64,000 nt of DNA, taken from contig NW_027418160.1 in the NCBI RefSeq assembly GCF_009905375.1, positions 22,689 to 86,688 on the forward strand, given 5' to 3'. This DNA comes from Apium graveolens (taxonomy: Eukaryota > Streptophyta > Magnoliopsida > Apiales > Apiaceae). The first letter of the stretch is position 1, and every line of letters begins with the position of its first letter. The notes beneath the pieces were generated by a model that did no database searches, had not been told where the DNA came from, and worked only from the letters and a program-made list of their open reading frames with translations. Below, one piece after another: positions 1 to 12,116 of this stretch. Position numbers and translations under genes: made by a program.

Positions 1-1
1 G

Positions 2-616
2 TCTTCTGCACTATCACTCAGGAGCATACTAGATGCTCACAAATTGACTGGTCCTAATTATGCTGACTGGCTTCAAAACTTGAGAATTGTTCTCAGGATT
101 GAGAAGCTGGAATACGTGATTGACTCACCTAAGCCGACTGAACCTGCTAGTGATGCACATAATGATGAACATGTTGTGTATCGTAAGTGGATAGATGATG
201 CAAATGTTGCTCAATGCATCATGCTAGCTTCCATGAACATTGAGCTACAGAAGCAACATGAGCATATGGATGCTCACACTATCCTCATGCATCTACAAGA
301 GTTGTATGATGTGGCAGGGAGGACAGCTCGATATGAGATATCAAAGGAGTTGTTCGGTTGTAGGATGTCTGAGGGATCATCTGTGAATGACCATGTACTT
401 AAGATGATCAATTTGATTGAACGTCTTGGACAACTTGGTTTTGCCATGGATGGGGAGCTGAGCCAAGACTTGGTCTTGCAATCGCTTCCGAGTTTGTTCT
501 CGCAGTTTGTTGTGAACTTTCACATGAATAAGTTGGATGTCAGCCTGCCTAAACTCCACAACATATTGAAGACTGCGGAATCGAATTTTCCCCCTAAGAA
601 GAGTTATGTTCTTTAA
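2..616 (+). pseudogene. copia gag, N-terminal capsid part
   Basis: The frame is open from base 2, with no start codon visible, to a stop at 614-616. It reads as the plant copia gag domain (UBN2/retrotran_gag_2 family): a Leu-Thr-Gly-x-Asn-Tyr-x-x-Trp motif near the start, the helical capsid-like region, and a conserved Leu-Gln-Ser-Leu-Pro motif near codon 160. Gag forms the cytoplasmic virus-like particle that packages element RNA. A frameshift near 610 separates it from its zinc-knuckle tail, which continues in another frame from about 620. The beginning is cut by the window edge. Confidence 0.85.
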
Positions 617-633
617 TTGGTGAAGGTTCCAAT

Positions 634-930
634 CCTAAGAAAAGGAAGAGGAACACTTCCAAGAAGAAGAAAGTAGGTGAGAAAACGCTGGTTCCACCAA
701 AAGCTGAAGACCCCAAGAGCAAAGTTGTTTGCTTTCACTGTAACAAGGTGGGGCACTGGAAGAGGAACTGCAAGGTTTACCTTGCAGAATTGAAGAAGAA
801 GGGTAGTGAGACTACCGCTTCTGATTCAGGTATGTTCATGATAGAAGTGAATATGTCATTTCTACTTGGGTATTGGATACCGCCTGTGGTTCTCATATCT
901 GCAATTTGTTGCAGGGACCAAGGAGAAGTA
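634..930 (+). pseudogene. copia gag zinc knuckle and protease start
   Basis: A lysine-rich linker is followed by a CCHC knuckle (Cys-x2-Cys-x4-His-x4-Cys, about 730-771), the RNA-binding tail of gag. Downstream, near 868-900, the motif Trp-x-Leu-Asp-Thr-Ala-Cys-Gly-Ser-His marks the aspartic protease, with Asp in the catalytic position. The frame is lost soon after, at about 915-960. The order and spacing match a copia gag-pol polyprotein. The fragment is non-functional because both the gag frameshift upstream and the protease break downstream interrupt it. Confidence 0.8.
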
Positions 931-1026
931 GGACTCTTGAGGAAGAGGAGGTGATTCTACTGATGGAAATGGAGCAAGAGTTGCTGCTGAAGATGTAGAA
1001 TCATTTCATTTACATAAGCCTACGGG

Positions 1027-2129
1027 CAAGACTATTGTTTTAAATAATTGTTATTTTGTTCCCTCGATTGTGAGGAATATTATTCCCAAGTTAGACTTGG
1101 CTGGATTTTCATTTATTATTGAGAATAATGAATGTTCTATTCTTAGAGATAATATTCTTTATGGGCGTGGTACTTTAAATAATGGTCTGAATATATGTGA
1201 CATAATTTACTTCAGATTGAACAAACTAATAAAAGAAAAGGGATGATGAAAATCTCACTTCATTGTGGCACTGCAGTCTCCATTTAGTAGACATGGAAAG
1301 AGGGCTGCAGATTTGCTAGGAATGGTACACACAGTTGTATGTGGACCAATGTCTACGCAAGCCATGGGTGGATTTTCATACTTCATTACTTTCATAGATG
1401 ATAGATCTAGATTCGGATATGTGTTTGATGAAACACAAGTCTGAAGCCTTTGAAAAGTTCAAAGAGTATAAGTATGAAGTGGAGAAACAACCAAACATAG
1501 TATTATAACTCTTCGATCAGATCGAGGTGGTGAATACTTTAATGGAGTGTTTCTAGATTATCTCAAAGTAAATGGTATAGTCTCCCAGTGGACTCCTCCA
1601 GATTGGTATCTGAAAGGAGAAATCGAACTTTGTTAGACATAGTTCGGTCCATGATGAGCTATGCAAATCTTCCAGTATTCCTATAGGGTTATGCATTGGA
1701 AACCTCAGCATATTTACTGAATATGGTGCCTTCCAAAATCTGTTCCTCAAACTTCGTATGAGATATGGAAAGAAAGGAAACCGAGTCTTAAACACGTTAA
1801 GATTTGGGGATGTCCAGCTTATGTCAAGAAAGTTGACCCAGATAAGCTGGAATATCGATCCGTAAAATGTAGTTTTTGTGGGATATCCTAAAGAGACTTT
1901 AGGGTATTACTTTTACACCGATCATCGGGTATTTGTCTCCAGACATGCTACCTTCTTGGAAAAGGAGTTTATCCTTGAAGGAAACAGTGGGAGCAAAATT
2001 GGACTTGATGAAGTTCAAGAAGCACAAACTACTACGGATCAAGTGGAAACACCTGTTCTGACTGAACAACCTTTTGTGGAACAACCCATTCATAGGTCAG
2101 GGAGAGTGTCTCGCCAACCTGAGAGGTAA
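1027..2129 (+). pseudogene. copia pre-integrase and integrase remnants
   Basis: Short frames read as the gag-pre-integrase domain (about 1027-1205) and the integrase core (about 1290-1800). These include the first part of the core with a Phe-Ile-Asp-Asp-Arg-Ser-Arg motif. From about 1800 to 2129 they read as the region just after the core, with Gly-Tyr-Pro-Lys-Glu and Arg-Ser-Gly-Arg-Val-Ser. Several frame changes and stops occur. The zinc-binding HHCC domain is largely missing, apparently deleted around 1240-1280. Integrase would join element cDNA to the chromosome; this copy cannot. Confidence 0.75.
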
Positions 2130-2760
2130 TATGGCCTTGTCATTGAGAATGACAATGAGTTGTCGATCATTGATGATGACGACCCTGTGACCTATAATGA
2201 GGCTATGAGTAGTGTTGACTCAGAGAAATGGCATAGTGCCATGAAATCCAGAATGGAATCTATGTATACGGTATACAAAAGATAGATTAGAGCAGATGGC
2301 CAGGTGGAGACCTTTAAGGCCAGGCTTGTGGCAAAAGGATTCAAACAAAGGCGACGTATTGACTTTGATAAAGCCTTTTACCTGTAGCCCTGTTAAAATC
2401 AGTTCGGATTTTGCTTGCGATTGCTGCTTACTACGACTATGTGATCTGGCATATAGCCAGATGGTTTTCTTTCCAAGGGAAATGAAAACCTAGTTTGTAA
2501 GCTACTACGAACCATATGTGGTTTAAAGCAAGCTTCTCGTAGATGGAACATTCGTTTTGATGAGACAATCAAAGAGTTTGATTTTATCAAAAACGTAGAT
2601 GAACCATGCGTCTACAAAAGGGTTAGTGGGAGCGCGGTAACATTTCTTGTATTGTATTGAAATAGAGTTGACACACATAACAACATAGCAGCCCCACTCA
2701 CAAAGCTACTTTATGAAAGTCACTTTGATCGTCATGAAGACAAGATGGGTATTAGATACC
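2130..2760 (+). pseudogene. copia reverse transcriptase / RNase H remnants with internal deletion
   Basis: RT fragments include Ala-Arg-Leu-Val-Ala-Lys-Gly-Phe-x-Gln (about 2320-2345) and Gly-Leu-Lys-Gln-Ala-Ser-Arg-x-Trp (about 2521-2550). The frame then runs to Phe-Leu-Val-Leu-Tyr at about 2655, where the catalytic YVDD should follow. Instead it passes directly to the C-terminal end of RNase H (Asp-x-x-Thr-Lys-Leu-Leu, near 2690-2720). Roughly 0.9 kb is therefore deleted by comparison with the family. In-frame stops around 2380-2460 confirm pseudogenisation. Confidence 0.8.
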
Positions 2761-2791
2761 AGAGTGATTGGCTTTAGTACAAGTGGGAGAT

Positions 2792-4460
2792 TGAAAGGAA
2801 TATGTCCTAAGTCCAATCATGTATTAGGATTTAGGAATAACTTTTATGTAATCTGTTTTGATTTCATTGATATTAATAAAGACTTGTTTTGTTTTATTAC
2901 GGGCTTTATCTATTTAAGTGTTTAAATAAGATATACCATAGTTTAGAGTAAAGCTTTTTATGGATTATGATGAGATCATAATAGTGAGACCTAAAAAGAT
3001 GATAACTCTAAACTTAAATAGTTCCTGGTCATAGGATTACTAACTGGTAATTAATAATCCGCAAAGATCGGTACATACTATGATTGCTTCATTATGAAGG
3101 ATGTCTGTTCTCATAGACATTTGTGTGGAGACACTATAGCTAGTATGTAGGTGCTTATTATAGAATAAGTTCACTGAACATGACTCGCCTAGCTGAACAA
3201 CTGATGGAGTTCACTCACGTGTCAGCAGTTGTTCGCTTAGTGATAGTTGTACAAGTATCCTTAGACTTGAGGTCATCATAGTCATCTTGTGTACACTGAA
3301 CTATGCTTTGGTTTAGTTCTTAGTCTCCAGGGACAATTATTAGGGCTCTTCTGGGTATAGGAATTTGTACACGAAGATAGTGTATGATCAATAAAGGATC
3401 TACCCCTTCCAGTGAAGGAAGCGAATGTTCAAGGCTAATCCACTTATGCTAGTTCAGGAATCTCTGGCCAGAGTGAATGAAATTAGAAAGGAGTTTCTAA
3501 TTTGCATAGAACTACGCATAGTAAATGGTAAGCAAGTGATTGAATTAGATAGGCTTGACACGAGATCCATGCCTTGTATTTAAACGGGACATTATAGGGT
3601 AGAAGGAGTTTATTGTACGGTAACTATTCACTGACAGGTTCTTGGTATTTTAAGCAGTGAATTCATATTATCCGGATAGTCGCGATATGTTGAGAAGCAT
3701 CACTCACGATGTAGAATAAATGTGATTAATTAATTAATCATATTTAATAAATTAGAGAATTTATATAAATAATGATAAAATAGTTTTATTATTATTTATT
3801 TCTACTACCGGCTTAATATTGAACCTACAGGGTTACACCATAAAAAGAGAATGATTTAATGGTGGAGGAATTAATTAATAATGGCTAATAATTATTTATT
3901 TATGAAATAAATAATTAATTGGAAAATTTAATAATTGATTAAATGATATTTAATTGATTATAAATTAATTAAGAAAAGTTCTTAATATTATTAATTAAAG
4001 GATTTAATTTTTGGAAATTAAATCAAGAGAGAGAATTATTTCTAAAGTGTTTAGAAAAAGGATTAATGATTAAAAGGTGTTTTAATTATTAATGAGAATA
4101 ATAAATGGGATAATAATAATAATATTTATGGGAAAATTTCAGCTGAAAATTTTGCCTATAAATACACTATTATAGACCCTAATTTTATTCCAACCTTGAA
4201 ACCCGAAAACCCAAAAAGTTTGGAAAACCCAATTCTCTCCACCTCCTTCCTCCTCCTTAACATCGTTTTCTTGGTGGATACCGGTGGAGTGCTTCACACT
4301 TGAGGAGCAACTGCTAAGGATCTCTGATCGTTGTCTCCGAATTATTTTAAAAGGTTAGATTCGATCCCTCGAATTTTTATTCACGATTTATATGCTTTTA
4401 TTTGGATTTTGTATGTGTAAAAGTGTTTTGCCATGCCCCCGCTGCGTTAAAAATCCAACA
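2792..4460 (+). repeat. 3' LTR of the first copia element
   Basis: The LTR starts TGAAAGGAATATG directly after the polypurine tract and ends ATCCAACA, about 1.67 kb. A TATA box (CCTATAAATACAC, about 4149-4161) lies about 310 bp from the 3' end, as expected for the U3/R border. The 3.7-4.1 kb part is very AT-rich. The mate LTR is outside the window, so the target duplication cannot be checked. Confidence 0.85.
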
Positions 4461-7119
4461 AGGGTTTCATAATTAAACAGTTCAATACTCTACATGGTAT
4501 GAACAATATTCTCTTTATAACCATTTACACAAGTAATCCGAGTTACTTGCCTGAATTTGCTTTCCTGAAGGTTGAACTACTGCCACCTAGTAAATCATTT
4601 CCTTTCCTAGCCTGAATGCCCTCACGCTCCGAATCTACAATAAAACCAAACCTTAATCAGATTCTCAACCCTCGTTCCCGGAACGATCACTCAATACGAT
4701 AACTCGATTACATCCATGACTCGAGTATATGATTATAGCTTATACACATAAGCACATAGCACATAGCATATAGCATATCCCTTTCTCGTAACTTTTATAT
4801 CTTTATATATACTTAACCATCGAAGGTACTTGCTTAACCTTAGCTATTTCTCAAATCACACTAACATAATTCTTACGAGTACATGGTTTATTCTCAACTA
4901 AACCTTTACGACCATAATTATCACTTATGGTTATCAAAATTAATCAATCTCCACCTTAGCTCACATAAACATATAACACAATCCAAAATCTTTAAAAAGA
5001 ATCATTCTCTTCTCTTTTATCATCAAAATTCGAATCCAAATAAACATATAAATCACATAGTCTCTAAAATTACTCATGCATTGACTTAACATCAAATCAA
5101 TTCCTTTTTATTCCTACATTCCATTCGGCTATATCCACAAAACATAATTCAAAGGTCGAACATTGACATGCAAGCATTAGATTTGCTTAAAAACTTGAAA
5201 TTAGCCCAACACTCATCCTTTTTAGCTTATTTTCAACTTGACATTTACATGCAAGGCTATACTTTAACATGCATCACTAATTCCTTTTGTAAATCAACAT
5301 GCAAATCTCGAGACTAGCTAATTAACCAAGAATCAAGTTATTAAATTTTAATTCCCTTTTCATTAGTACAAAACTCGACCAAAGCTCAACATGCAATAAC
5401 AATTTCACTTCTTTTAATCCATTAACCATCCTAATAACAATCCATAATTACTTTATTCAACAAGAAAATCGAATCAATTATTCCAAGGATCAAAACCATT
5501 CGGGTTTTCAAGAAAACAACATATGCAAGTGATTTCTCTTAATCCTTTAATCACAAATCAACCCATAATCAAATTGACAACTCATTTCTAATAATCACTT
5601 ATCAATTTAACTTTTAGAAATCAAAACCTTTTTAAAATTTAAACGATCCAAGCATGCAAACACCAAAATCAACTTTTATGGTATTAGAGTTCAGTTTTTA
5701 ACATCACAACTCACCACTGGTTCACCGGAGTTCATCGCTGGTGGCGGTGGTTTCTCGGTGGTGCCCCAATTCGGGGTTTCCAACCTTGAAACCTCCGATT
5801 TATGTACACACAAGGCACATGCAAGACTCACTTGGCTTTGAAAATCATTTTTCAATTATAAAATCATCTCCTTAAGCATATACTAGACCATATACACACA
5901 CGTACACACGCATCAAGCATGAACACACACACACATCGAGCTTGCATGCAACAAGATATTCACACATGCACATTCCAATAACCACTTTTGTATGTTTAAT
6001 AAGAGATTTTGAGAAGGGTTGGTGATAATTATCAAAGAAATAAGTGATTTGCCAAGAGAAAAGAAGAAGATCCGAGAGAGAGAAAGAGAGAGAGTAGCCG
6101 AGAGAGAGTGTGAGAAAGAAAGTGAGAAGAGAGAGTGATGGTGCTCGGGAAAAAGAAGGAAAAAGGGGGAAGAGGTTGAGTTTTATACTCAATCAAAATC
6201 AAGGGCATTTTAGTACATTACTAATTCCCTTTTTATTCTTATTTGTTCCTTCCTTTTTACTAAAATGTAACAAGGATTAAATATAAAATATATCTCTCTC
6301 GGGAAGTCGAGAATTATTGAAAATGACAATTTTAATACGTAGGCCTCGAAATTAGCTTTTTAACCATTACTCATAATAAGATTTTGAGCGGACGGTTAAT
6401 TTTATATGAATTTCGCAATCTCGCCTTAATAATATCATTTTCCACATAAAATCAATTTAAAAATGCAAAGACCACCAAATTAATCCACTCATCATTTTTA
6501 AAAAGTCTCTAGGACCACGATGAAGATAACAGAACAAATCCCATGTTTTTATCTTACTCGAATGATTTTATAAAAATGCGCGAAGGTTAATTAAACCTGT
6601 ATTTAAGTCACATAATCCCTTTAAAATTCATAAAATTGTCACAGAACACATAGTCATGCACACAGACAACAATCTCACATATATAATCATGTAACGACTC
6701 AGGTCTGATCATAGAATTTATCCTTCTTTAATCTTTATCCTTTTCTACGCGTACCGGGTCACGTTCAGCCTGACGGCCCGACGCTTAGTGTTTCGATTAC
6801 GCTTCTCATTATCATTATCAATCAACACGTCACACTAGGACGAAATACTTTATTTACACATTCATTTCATTTAATCACACATAATTCATATTTTATATTC
6901 TTTAACTCCTTATTAGGATGGGTTCCGTTCTACCTGACGGCCCGACACCACAGCTTAACTTCAAAGCTGACTCTTTAAATTGGAACGTTTTTATTTACGC
7001 TCCTATATTCTAATATACAGAAAAGACAATTATTCAGCACTTAGTCACATAATTATAATCACATCACATAACACATACTTTATTGACTTAATTACGTCGC
7101 AAAATTCTCAGTCGTCACA
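4461..7119 (-). repeat. Ty3-type (Tekay-like) LTR, minus strand, incomplete
   Basis: The segment has no coding capacity. Read on the minus strand it begins TGTGACGACTGAGAATTTTG at about 7119 and has the architecture of the other long minus-strand LTR at 38405-57941: AT-rich U3, GACGGCCCGAC motifs at about 6770 and 6940, and a simple-repeat leader. Its right end abuts helicase sequence, so it inserted into the Helitron. Its left part is covered by the copia element ending at 4460. Whether internal sequence once followed cannot be seen. The Tekay assignment is by resemblance only. Confidence 0.55.
5882..6170. repeat. simple-sequence tract inside LTR
   Basis: CA-rich repeats (about 5890-5935) are followed by a GAGA purine tract (about 6060-6175). 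They produce a spurious minus-strand open frame rich in Ser and Leu. I read this as low-complexity sequence of the LTR transcribed leader, not a gene. Confidence 0.7.
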
Positions 7120-7157
7120 CACGACGTATCGTTATGAGATGCTACACATTTCTCATT

Positions 7158-7503
7158 GAATCCCTTATTATAACAGGGAAAAAGATTGGTGAAAAGACAT
7201 ACATACCAAGGATATGTATGTCCTCAGATGAAAAAATACTTCCCTTTGTTCTCAAGAGGAAATAATTCCCAATTATCATCTGTTATGCAATGACTGTTAC
7301 TAAAAGCCAAAGCCCGATTGTGAAAAATGTCAGACTATTTGCCAAATCCAGTATTTAGCCATGGTCGGCTGTATGTTGCCATATCAAGGGTAACTTTCCC
7401 CACAGGTTTAAAAGTTGTTTGCGCTGATGAAGATGACATATGTGATGGTTACATAAAAAATATTGTATACCATGAGATCTTTAATGACATTGTGGCCATA
7501 TAA
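7158..7503 (+). pseudogene. Helitron Pif1-like helicase, C-terminal end
   Basis: Translation shows the last helicase blocks of the Helitron Rep/Hel protein: Ile-Thr-Gly-Lys-Lys-Ile-Gly-Glu-Lys, Ile-Pro-Arg, Leu-Pro-Phe, Ala-Met-Thr-x-x-Lys-Ser-Gln (about 7291-7315), and Gly-Arg-Leu-Tyr-Val-Ala-Ile-Ser-Arg-Val (motif VI, about 7363-7392). It ends with Asn-Ile-Val-Tyr-His-Glu and a TAA at 7501-7503. The protein unwinds DNA for rolling-circle transposition. Two lesions are visible: a TAA stop at about 7260, where the family has Gln before Phe-Pro, and a one-base frameshift at about 7336. Everything upstream has been displaced by the LTR ending at 7119, so only about 115 codons remain. Too broken to be caught as one long ORF. 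Confidence 0.88.
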
Positions 7504-8719
7504 TAGTTTTGCTTCTAACCAAACACATTTTGTTCACTGGATACATCCTCTAAAAAACTGAAAAGAGCTAGCAACTTTTATTTTATACATTATTCACACC
7601 CTTGTATTTTCTGATGCTAGCTAATGATGTTGAACAGTACAAAGACATCATGTTGGTACACATTTTTATGATTTCGTCCGAATATATTTCGAGCTAAATT
7701 AGTCAGCTGCATATATAATTAACATTGTTCCATTCTCTTTGTGTGGCTTTTCTTCAAATGACTATCTTCTTGGATAGTGGTATACAAAAACTATTGATTA
7801 AACACTAATAATTTATTGTGCATTTAAACCAACATCGTAATATTTTAATCATGGAGAGCTTATTAACAGTAAAATAACTTTTACCAAATATTACAAAATA
7901 AATATTTTGCCACCTCATATAAATTGAATTTACTGACCCAATTAATGGGTTTAGATACCTATAATTTATAACATTTATGAAAATTTAAAATTTATGTGCG
8001 ACAATGACACGAAGATAATTAGAGATTAAAATTTAGACAAAATGTATATCAAATGATTATAACTATTATTTTACTGCCTGACTATTCTTAAAATGTTAGA
8101 GATTATATATATAAATATATATTTATATTATAATTCAATTAAAATAATCTCATAATTAATTTAATTAAAACCAAACGTTTATGTAAACAAATATATAAAA
8201 CCAAATATCATTAAGATAATAGATCACCATGTTATTGTATTAAACTATATTTTTCAGAAAATTGCACAAATTACGTATTAAATATTATTTTCCAGCAAGC
8301 TAAACCACATGATTAGTTGTTTCATATATTCTAGATTTATGTTATACGATAATTTGGAAAATTAATAAACACTGACAAGTACAACTAGAACTTGTGAAAT
8401 TGAAAAAAATTACAGAGTGAAATTGAAAAAAATTCAAAGATACTCAACAGGTAACTTTAAAGTACACACATGTGAGAAACATGAACGACTGAAACTTTAT
8501 TTCTTCAATACATTCCAATTCAGGAATATAAAATAGTTTATACAGATAACTAACTACTGCAAACGGTTGAGAACACACTTAAGGACATTCATTGTCCTTA
8601 ATGAGTGGATCTCATCTTCTAATAGAGCAGGCATGTATATATTCATGCTGGACTTTGGAACATCTCCTACCTACATACTGCAATACTTCATCAAAACACT
8701 CAGCCTTTCAAAAATACAA
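7504..8719. other. non-coding Helitron spacer
   Basis: About 1.2 kb of AT-rich sequence between helicase stop and the first RPA start. I see no conserved reading frame. A TATA-like AATATAAAAT at about 8525-8534, roughly 190 bp before the RPA start, could serve the RPA gene, but this is weak. Confidence 0.5.
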
Positions 8720-9329
8720 ATGGCAATTCTTAGCCAACTCGGTAACGACTACCACGAAACCAAAGTCCTGGTGCGCATAATTCATCTATGGAAAAGCTTC
8801 TCTTTACATGCCTATTATTCTGTAATGCTGAATTTTATTTTGATTGATGTAAAGGTAATCTTTCCTCATCGGATCATTTTGACAACTGCTTGCATTTAAA
8901 TTTTTTCATTGCTATCTTCCAACTTCACGCATGGTTAACATCAAGTACACTTTTTAAAATGAGTTATACCGGGTTATAGCACCATTTTCAGAGCAGGGTC
9001 AGATTTTGTCCTTCATCTGTGAAGGACTACTTTACTATATAAAAGATTTCAAGATAGTTACCATACAACCTTTTTGGAAACCTATTGATACGAACCAGAC
9101 TCTTATCTTCGGAAAAAACAGTCAGATTATTGATTGCCTGCATAGTAGCTCCATCCCTCGACTCAAATTCGGTTTTTACTCTGGGATAGATTTTATGAAG
9201 AGGGCTAACACCAAGAATATCCTCAGTGGTATAGAAACATTGCTTTCCCCATCTCATTTCATTATAACAGGTTCTACTTTATATTGCTTACTAAGAAACT
9301 TTCAAATTATTGCATTTTCAGACATAGGC

Positions 9330-9846
9330 TGTTGGGCCCTTAATCAACTATAGAGGGGGGTAAATACAGTTAACACAATCTATTCGACAAAGCTTCAACA
9401 TAATCAATAGTTTTTATATTATCTGATAAAAACTTATTACAAAAGTACTCTCTTGAAAGGATGAACAAATATCCTTGAGAGCTGCTAGGTTATGCGGAAG
9501 ATATAACAATATCGCAATGCATATATCATGAACCTAAACTATAATTTATATAGAGCACAACTACAAATGTATAACGAATCCTATTCTATTAACAACAAGG
9601 AAACCTATACTATTGCTTCTGAGATAAAGTCATTCGCCGCCTTGAAATTCCTGTGTCATTTTCCTCCTCGAAGATCAACTGATGTGACAAATACTGATTT
9701 CATTATCCATTGACATCATCATCCATTGATATCCTATCATCCATTGATATTTCATCATTCGTTGATGTCATTAGCATCCGCTGATATATAAGTTATGATG
9801 TGAACTTCTGATAGTTTCTGTTTGATATCATCAATTGCTCCTAACA
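9330..9846 (-). repeat. copia LTR (3' LTR in element orientation)
   Basis: 517 bp, directly repeated at 16441-16954. The minus strand carries a TATA box (CTATATAAATT, about 9545-9555). Short direct repeats of ATCCRTTGATAT type fill about 9705-9790, probably U3 repeats. The adjacent CTCCCCCTAC at 9850-9859 is the polypurine tract on the minus strand. Confidence 0.92.
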
Positions 9847-10652
9847 ATCTCCCCCTACTTTTTCATTATGGAATTATTAACAAGTTCCAATTGATAATGT
9901 CAAAACTATCTAAATGCAGGAATCCAATATGCATATTTAATCTTGCTTCAGTGAATATCAGACTTTAACTCTTCATCCTGAACTGCTTCTTTAACTTGAG
10001 CAATATCAGGGGTTAATTCCACTTCCTCGGCTTAGAATGCTTCCAGAAATCTTCCTTCTTTGACCAGCTTGGATGATTTATGCTTTAAATAAGTTTTCTT
10101 CAGTATCAAGAGCTTGAACTACTGTATAGATTAAATCTATTAGAGTTTAAGATTTAGATTCCTTAGAGACTAACTCCAGCTTTGGCTTTAGACTTTGAAA
10201 TCCGAAATATGAATATGAAGAGAGAGATTAATTTTTGCTTGCCTAGATACTTGCATTAATAGCTAACCCATTTAAGCATTTAAAAGATATTCCACTCACT
10301 CAGTGATTAATTAAAAATACTGTTAACAATTTATTGTGAATAAATTCAAAATAATCAATAAAGTATAACAGTCAATCATGGTTTGACCATTATTAGTATC
10401 TTAATTACTAGTATCAATATTTATCAACTACTGACATAAACTATTAGTCAAAACAGGTTTAACTAATAACAGAGTTTATAAGTCTAATCAGTAGTTCAAC
10501 ATGCAATTTTCACATAAAATCATTTAGCACAATTTGCATGTTATCATGGCATCAAACATTTTGCACAAAAATCAGTATCTAGCAAGTACTGACACATAAT
10601 AAGATATCATGCTTCAATAATATCAGCAGATTTAATTATCAGAGGTTGAGAA
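9847..10652 (-). other. copia 3' untranslated region with a decayed acidic reading frame
   Basis: Between RNase H and the 3' LTR. On the minus strand about 10080-9963 translates to a charged stretch with motifs Leu-Val-Lys-Glu-Gly-Arg-Phe-Leu-Glu and Glu-Leu-Thr-Pro-Asp-Ile-Ala, interrupted by one TAA. It may be the last trace of an extra 3' ORF like that in the other copia element, but I could not match it to a specific part. The rest shows no coding signal. Confidence 0.35.
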
Positions 10653-11400
10653 TTATCCTGATATCATTCCCAATTCATTCACCAATCTTGTAAATGTGAC
10701 TTCACAGAGAGGCTTGGTGAATATATTTACTACTTGTTGATCTATTGGAATAAAGACCAATTCCACTATACCAGCTTCCACATATTTCCTTATGAAATGG
10801 TATCTAATACTGATGTGCTTAGTCATTGAATGTTGCACTGAATTTCCTGTCATTACAATAGCACTTTGATTATCACAATATATAGGAATAGAAGAATAGT
10901 CTAACCCATAATCCTGTAGTTAATTATTCATCCATAGAATCTGAGCACAACAGCTTCCTGCAGCAATGTATTCTGCTTCTGTACTTGATCTGGAAATTGA
11001 CTTTTATTTCTTGCTATATCCAGAAACCAATCTACTTCCAAGAAATTGGCAGCTTCCAGAAGTACTTTTCTTGTTTCTTTTGCATCCTGCAAAATCAGCA
11101 TCTGAATATCTAATTAGCTTAAAGTCTGAATCTCAAGGATACTATAATCCCAGATTCATGGTGCCTTTGAGATACTTAAAAATTCTTTTCACAACTAATA
11201 GATGAGGTTCTCTAGGGTCAGCTTGGAACCTTGTACAGAGACAGGTAGCATACATGATATTAGGTCTACTAGCAGTCAGATATAGGAGTGAGCCAACCAT
11301 ACCTCTGTAGTTGGTTATATCTACCGAAGAAACCGTATTTAAATCTAACTTGGTTGCAGTGGCCATATGAGTTGATGCAGTTGAGTAGTCTTGAATTCCA
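10653..11400 (-). pseudogene. copia RNase H
   Basis: Minus-strand frames read the copia RNase H: Leu-Leu-Tyr-Leu-Thr-x-x-Arg-Pro-Asn at about 11275-11305 and Arg-Ile-Phe-Lys-Tyr-Leu-Lys-Gly-Thr. They then run to the C-terminal Lys-His-Ile-x-Ile-Arg-Tyr-His-Phe-Ile-Arg (about 10790-10822) and the Ile-Phe-Thr-Lys-Pro-Leu motif (about 10710). RNase H removes the RNA strand of the RNA:DNA hybrid. Frame breaks and stops occur between about 10860 and 11140, so the domain is not continuous. Confidence 0.85.
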
Positions 11401-12116
11401 AATCTTTTGAGTAAATTTCTGATGTATTTGGATTAATTTATGAAGATTCCTTCATTAGTCTATTTAACTTGTAACCCCGGAAAGTAACTCAATTCTCCCA
11501 TCAGACTCATTTGATACCTGGACTGCATTAGCTTTGTAAATCTCTCACAGAGTTTATCCTTAGTAGATCCAAAAATGATATCATCAACATATATATGTAC
11601 TTATAACAAGTCCTTACCATAGTATTTATAAAAGAGAGTTTTATCAATTGTACCTCTTATGAAACCACTCTCTGGCAAAAATAGAGCAAGTGTTTCATAC
11701 CAACTTCTTGGAGCTTGCTTTAATCCACAGAGTGCTTTATCCAGTAAGTAGACATGATCTGGATACTTTGGATCAATGAACCCTAAAGGTTGTTCAACAT
11801 AAACTTTCTCTTCAAGTTCTCCATTTAGAAATGCACTCTTCACATCCATTTGGAACACCTTAAACTTCTTGTGAGCAGCATAGGCAAGAAAGATCCTTAT
11901 TGCTTCTAACCTTGCAACTGGAGCAAATATCTCATCATAATCAATGCCTTCTTGTTATGAGTAACCCTTTGTAACCAGTCTTGCTTTGTTCCTTGTAATA
12001 ATGCCCTCACTGTTAGTTTTAATTCTGAACACCCACTTTGTGCCAACTACAGATCTGTTCTTTGGTCTTGGCACAAGAGTCTAGACTTTATTCCTTTCAA
12101 ACTCATTGAGTTCCTC
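11401..12116 (-). pseudogene. copia reverse transcriptase
   Basis: The minus strand reads the RT fingers and palm. It has Ala-Arg-Leu-Val-Thr-Lys-Gly-Tyr, then [12 protein letters not shown] (about 11820-11855), Gly-Leu-Lys-Gln-Ala-Pro-Arg, and the catalytic Tyr-Val-Asp-Asp at about 11583-11594. RT copies element RNA into cDNA. TAA stops at about 11607 and about 11956 replace expected Gln codons (CAA to TAA), so the enzyme is dead although the YVDD box is intact. Confidence 0.87.

Larger units (their letters stand above)
1..4460 (+). mobile_element. Ty1/copia retrotransposon, 5' part outside window, decayed
   Basis: Gag, protease, integrase, reverse transcriptase and RNase H remnants occur in copia order (PR-IN-RT-RH) on the plus strand, then a polypurine tract (AAGTGGGAGA, 2781-2790) and a complete 3' LTR. 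The 5' LTR and primer-binding site lie left of the window. Several frameshifts and stops break pol, and the segment from the RT YVDD region to most of RNase H is missing near 2660, so the copy cannot encode a working polyprotein. It abuts a Ty3-type LTR at 4461, which suggests it inserted into that LTR, but the left flank needed to prove this is not visible. Confidence 0.9.

Noticed and set aside
5872..6192. 106-codon minus-strand frame rich in Ser/Leu/Phe
   Set aside because: It is the translation of CA and GAGA simple repeats in an LTR.
9006..9353. 115-codon frame running past 9228 into the LTR
   Set aside because: The RPA exon ends at a good GT donor at 9229; the later part is intron and copia LTR.
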